From NCBI GenBank assembly GCA_038239195.1, contig JBBSEZ010000259.1, positions 1 to 14,283 of the forward strand: DNA of 14,283 bases, written 5' to 3'. How positions within the stretch are numbered: the stretch's first letter is position 1; every line of letters starts with the position of its first letter. The DNA comes from JBBSEZ01 sp038239195. GTDB taxonomy: Bacteria; Planctomycetota; Planctomycetia; Gemmatales; Gemmataceae. Below, in pieces: positions 14,235 through 14,283 of this stretch. The notes under the pieces were generated by a model that did not search any database, was not told the DNA's origin, and saw only the letters and a program-made list of their open reading frames with translations. Made by a program: the position numbers and the translations under genes.

Positions 14235-14283
14235 GTGTCGTGTGGTGCTGAAAGCCATTTTTTTTGCGTTGCGTTGCGGTAAA
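14233..14283 (+). CDS. Possible start of a gene running off the window
   Basis: From the ATG at 14233 the frame stays open to the window end for 17 codons (MCRVVLKAIFFALRCGK). It follows a promoter candidate but has no Shine-Dalgarno at normal distance, so it would need a nearly leaderless start. Too short to identify; listed only because the upstream signals point this way. Confidence 0.15.
   Translation, partial: MCRVVLKAIFFALRCGK

Overview
The window is very GC-rich bacterial DNA. Its gene types (a Tat-exported sugar-isomerase-like TIM barrel, a VIT/VWA protein, an ECF sigma factor beside a large membrane-anchored anti-sigma-like protein, a CehA/McbA-type metallohydrolase and small WD40 propellers) fit a planctomycete, probably of the Gemmata/Gemmataceae kind. 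That assignment rests on gene style, not on a marker gene, so it is moderate in confidence. No rRNA, tRNA, CRISPR array, transposase or phage gene was seen. Every intergenic gap is shorter than 300 bases; the largest is 214.

Layout. Everything from 76 to 7301 is on the minus strand and everything from 7516 onward is on the plus strand, so 7302-7515 is a divergent control region. Read in transcription order, the minus block is: ECF sigma factor (7301-6729), membrane protein with a degenerate anti-sigma zinc-finger-like N terminus (6676-5270), VIT+VWA secreted protein (5144-2766), an intrinsic terminator (2739-2701), an RtcB-family RNA ligase (2618-1086), a long hairpin (1076-1018) and a Tat-exported TIM-barrel protein (945-76). 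The plus block is: two overlapping genes of unknown function that share a repeated module (7516-8259 and 8256-8735), an RluA-type pseudouridine synthase (8761-9762), an exported CehA/McbA-like metallohydrolase (9863-12202) and two tandem WD40 seven-blade proteins (12264-13136 and 13243-14130). The right end holds a G10C10 tract and possible signals for a gene running off the window.

How the genes may work together. The sigma factor, anti-sigma-like protein and VIT/VWA protein look like one envelope-signalling unit. A near-canonical RpoE-type promoter (GGAACTT-N16-GTCATA) sits just upstream of the sigma start, which suggests autoregulation, and a sigma-70-like promoter lies further upstream. 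The two unknown genes and the pseudouridine synthase look like a three-gene operon behind a good promoter (TTGGGT-N17-TAAAAT).

The most notable unexplained signals are two. One is a dispersed hairpin family found in three intergenic sites, with a compensatory base-pair change between two copies. The other is a previously unfamiliar protein module present three times across the two adjacent unknown genes.
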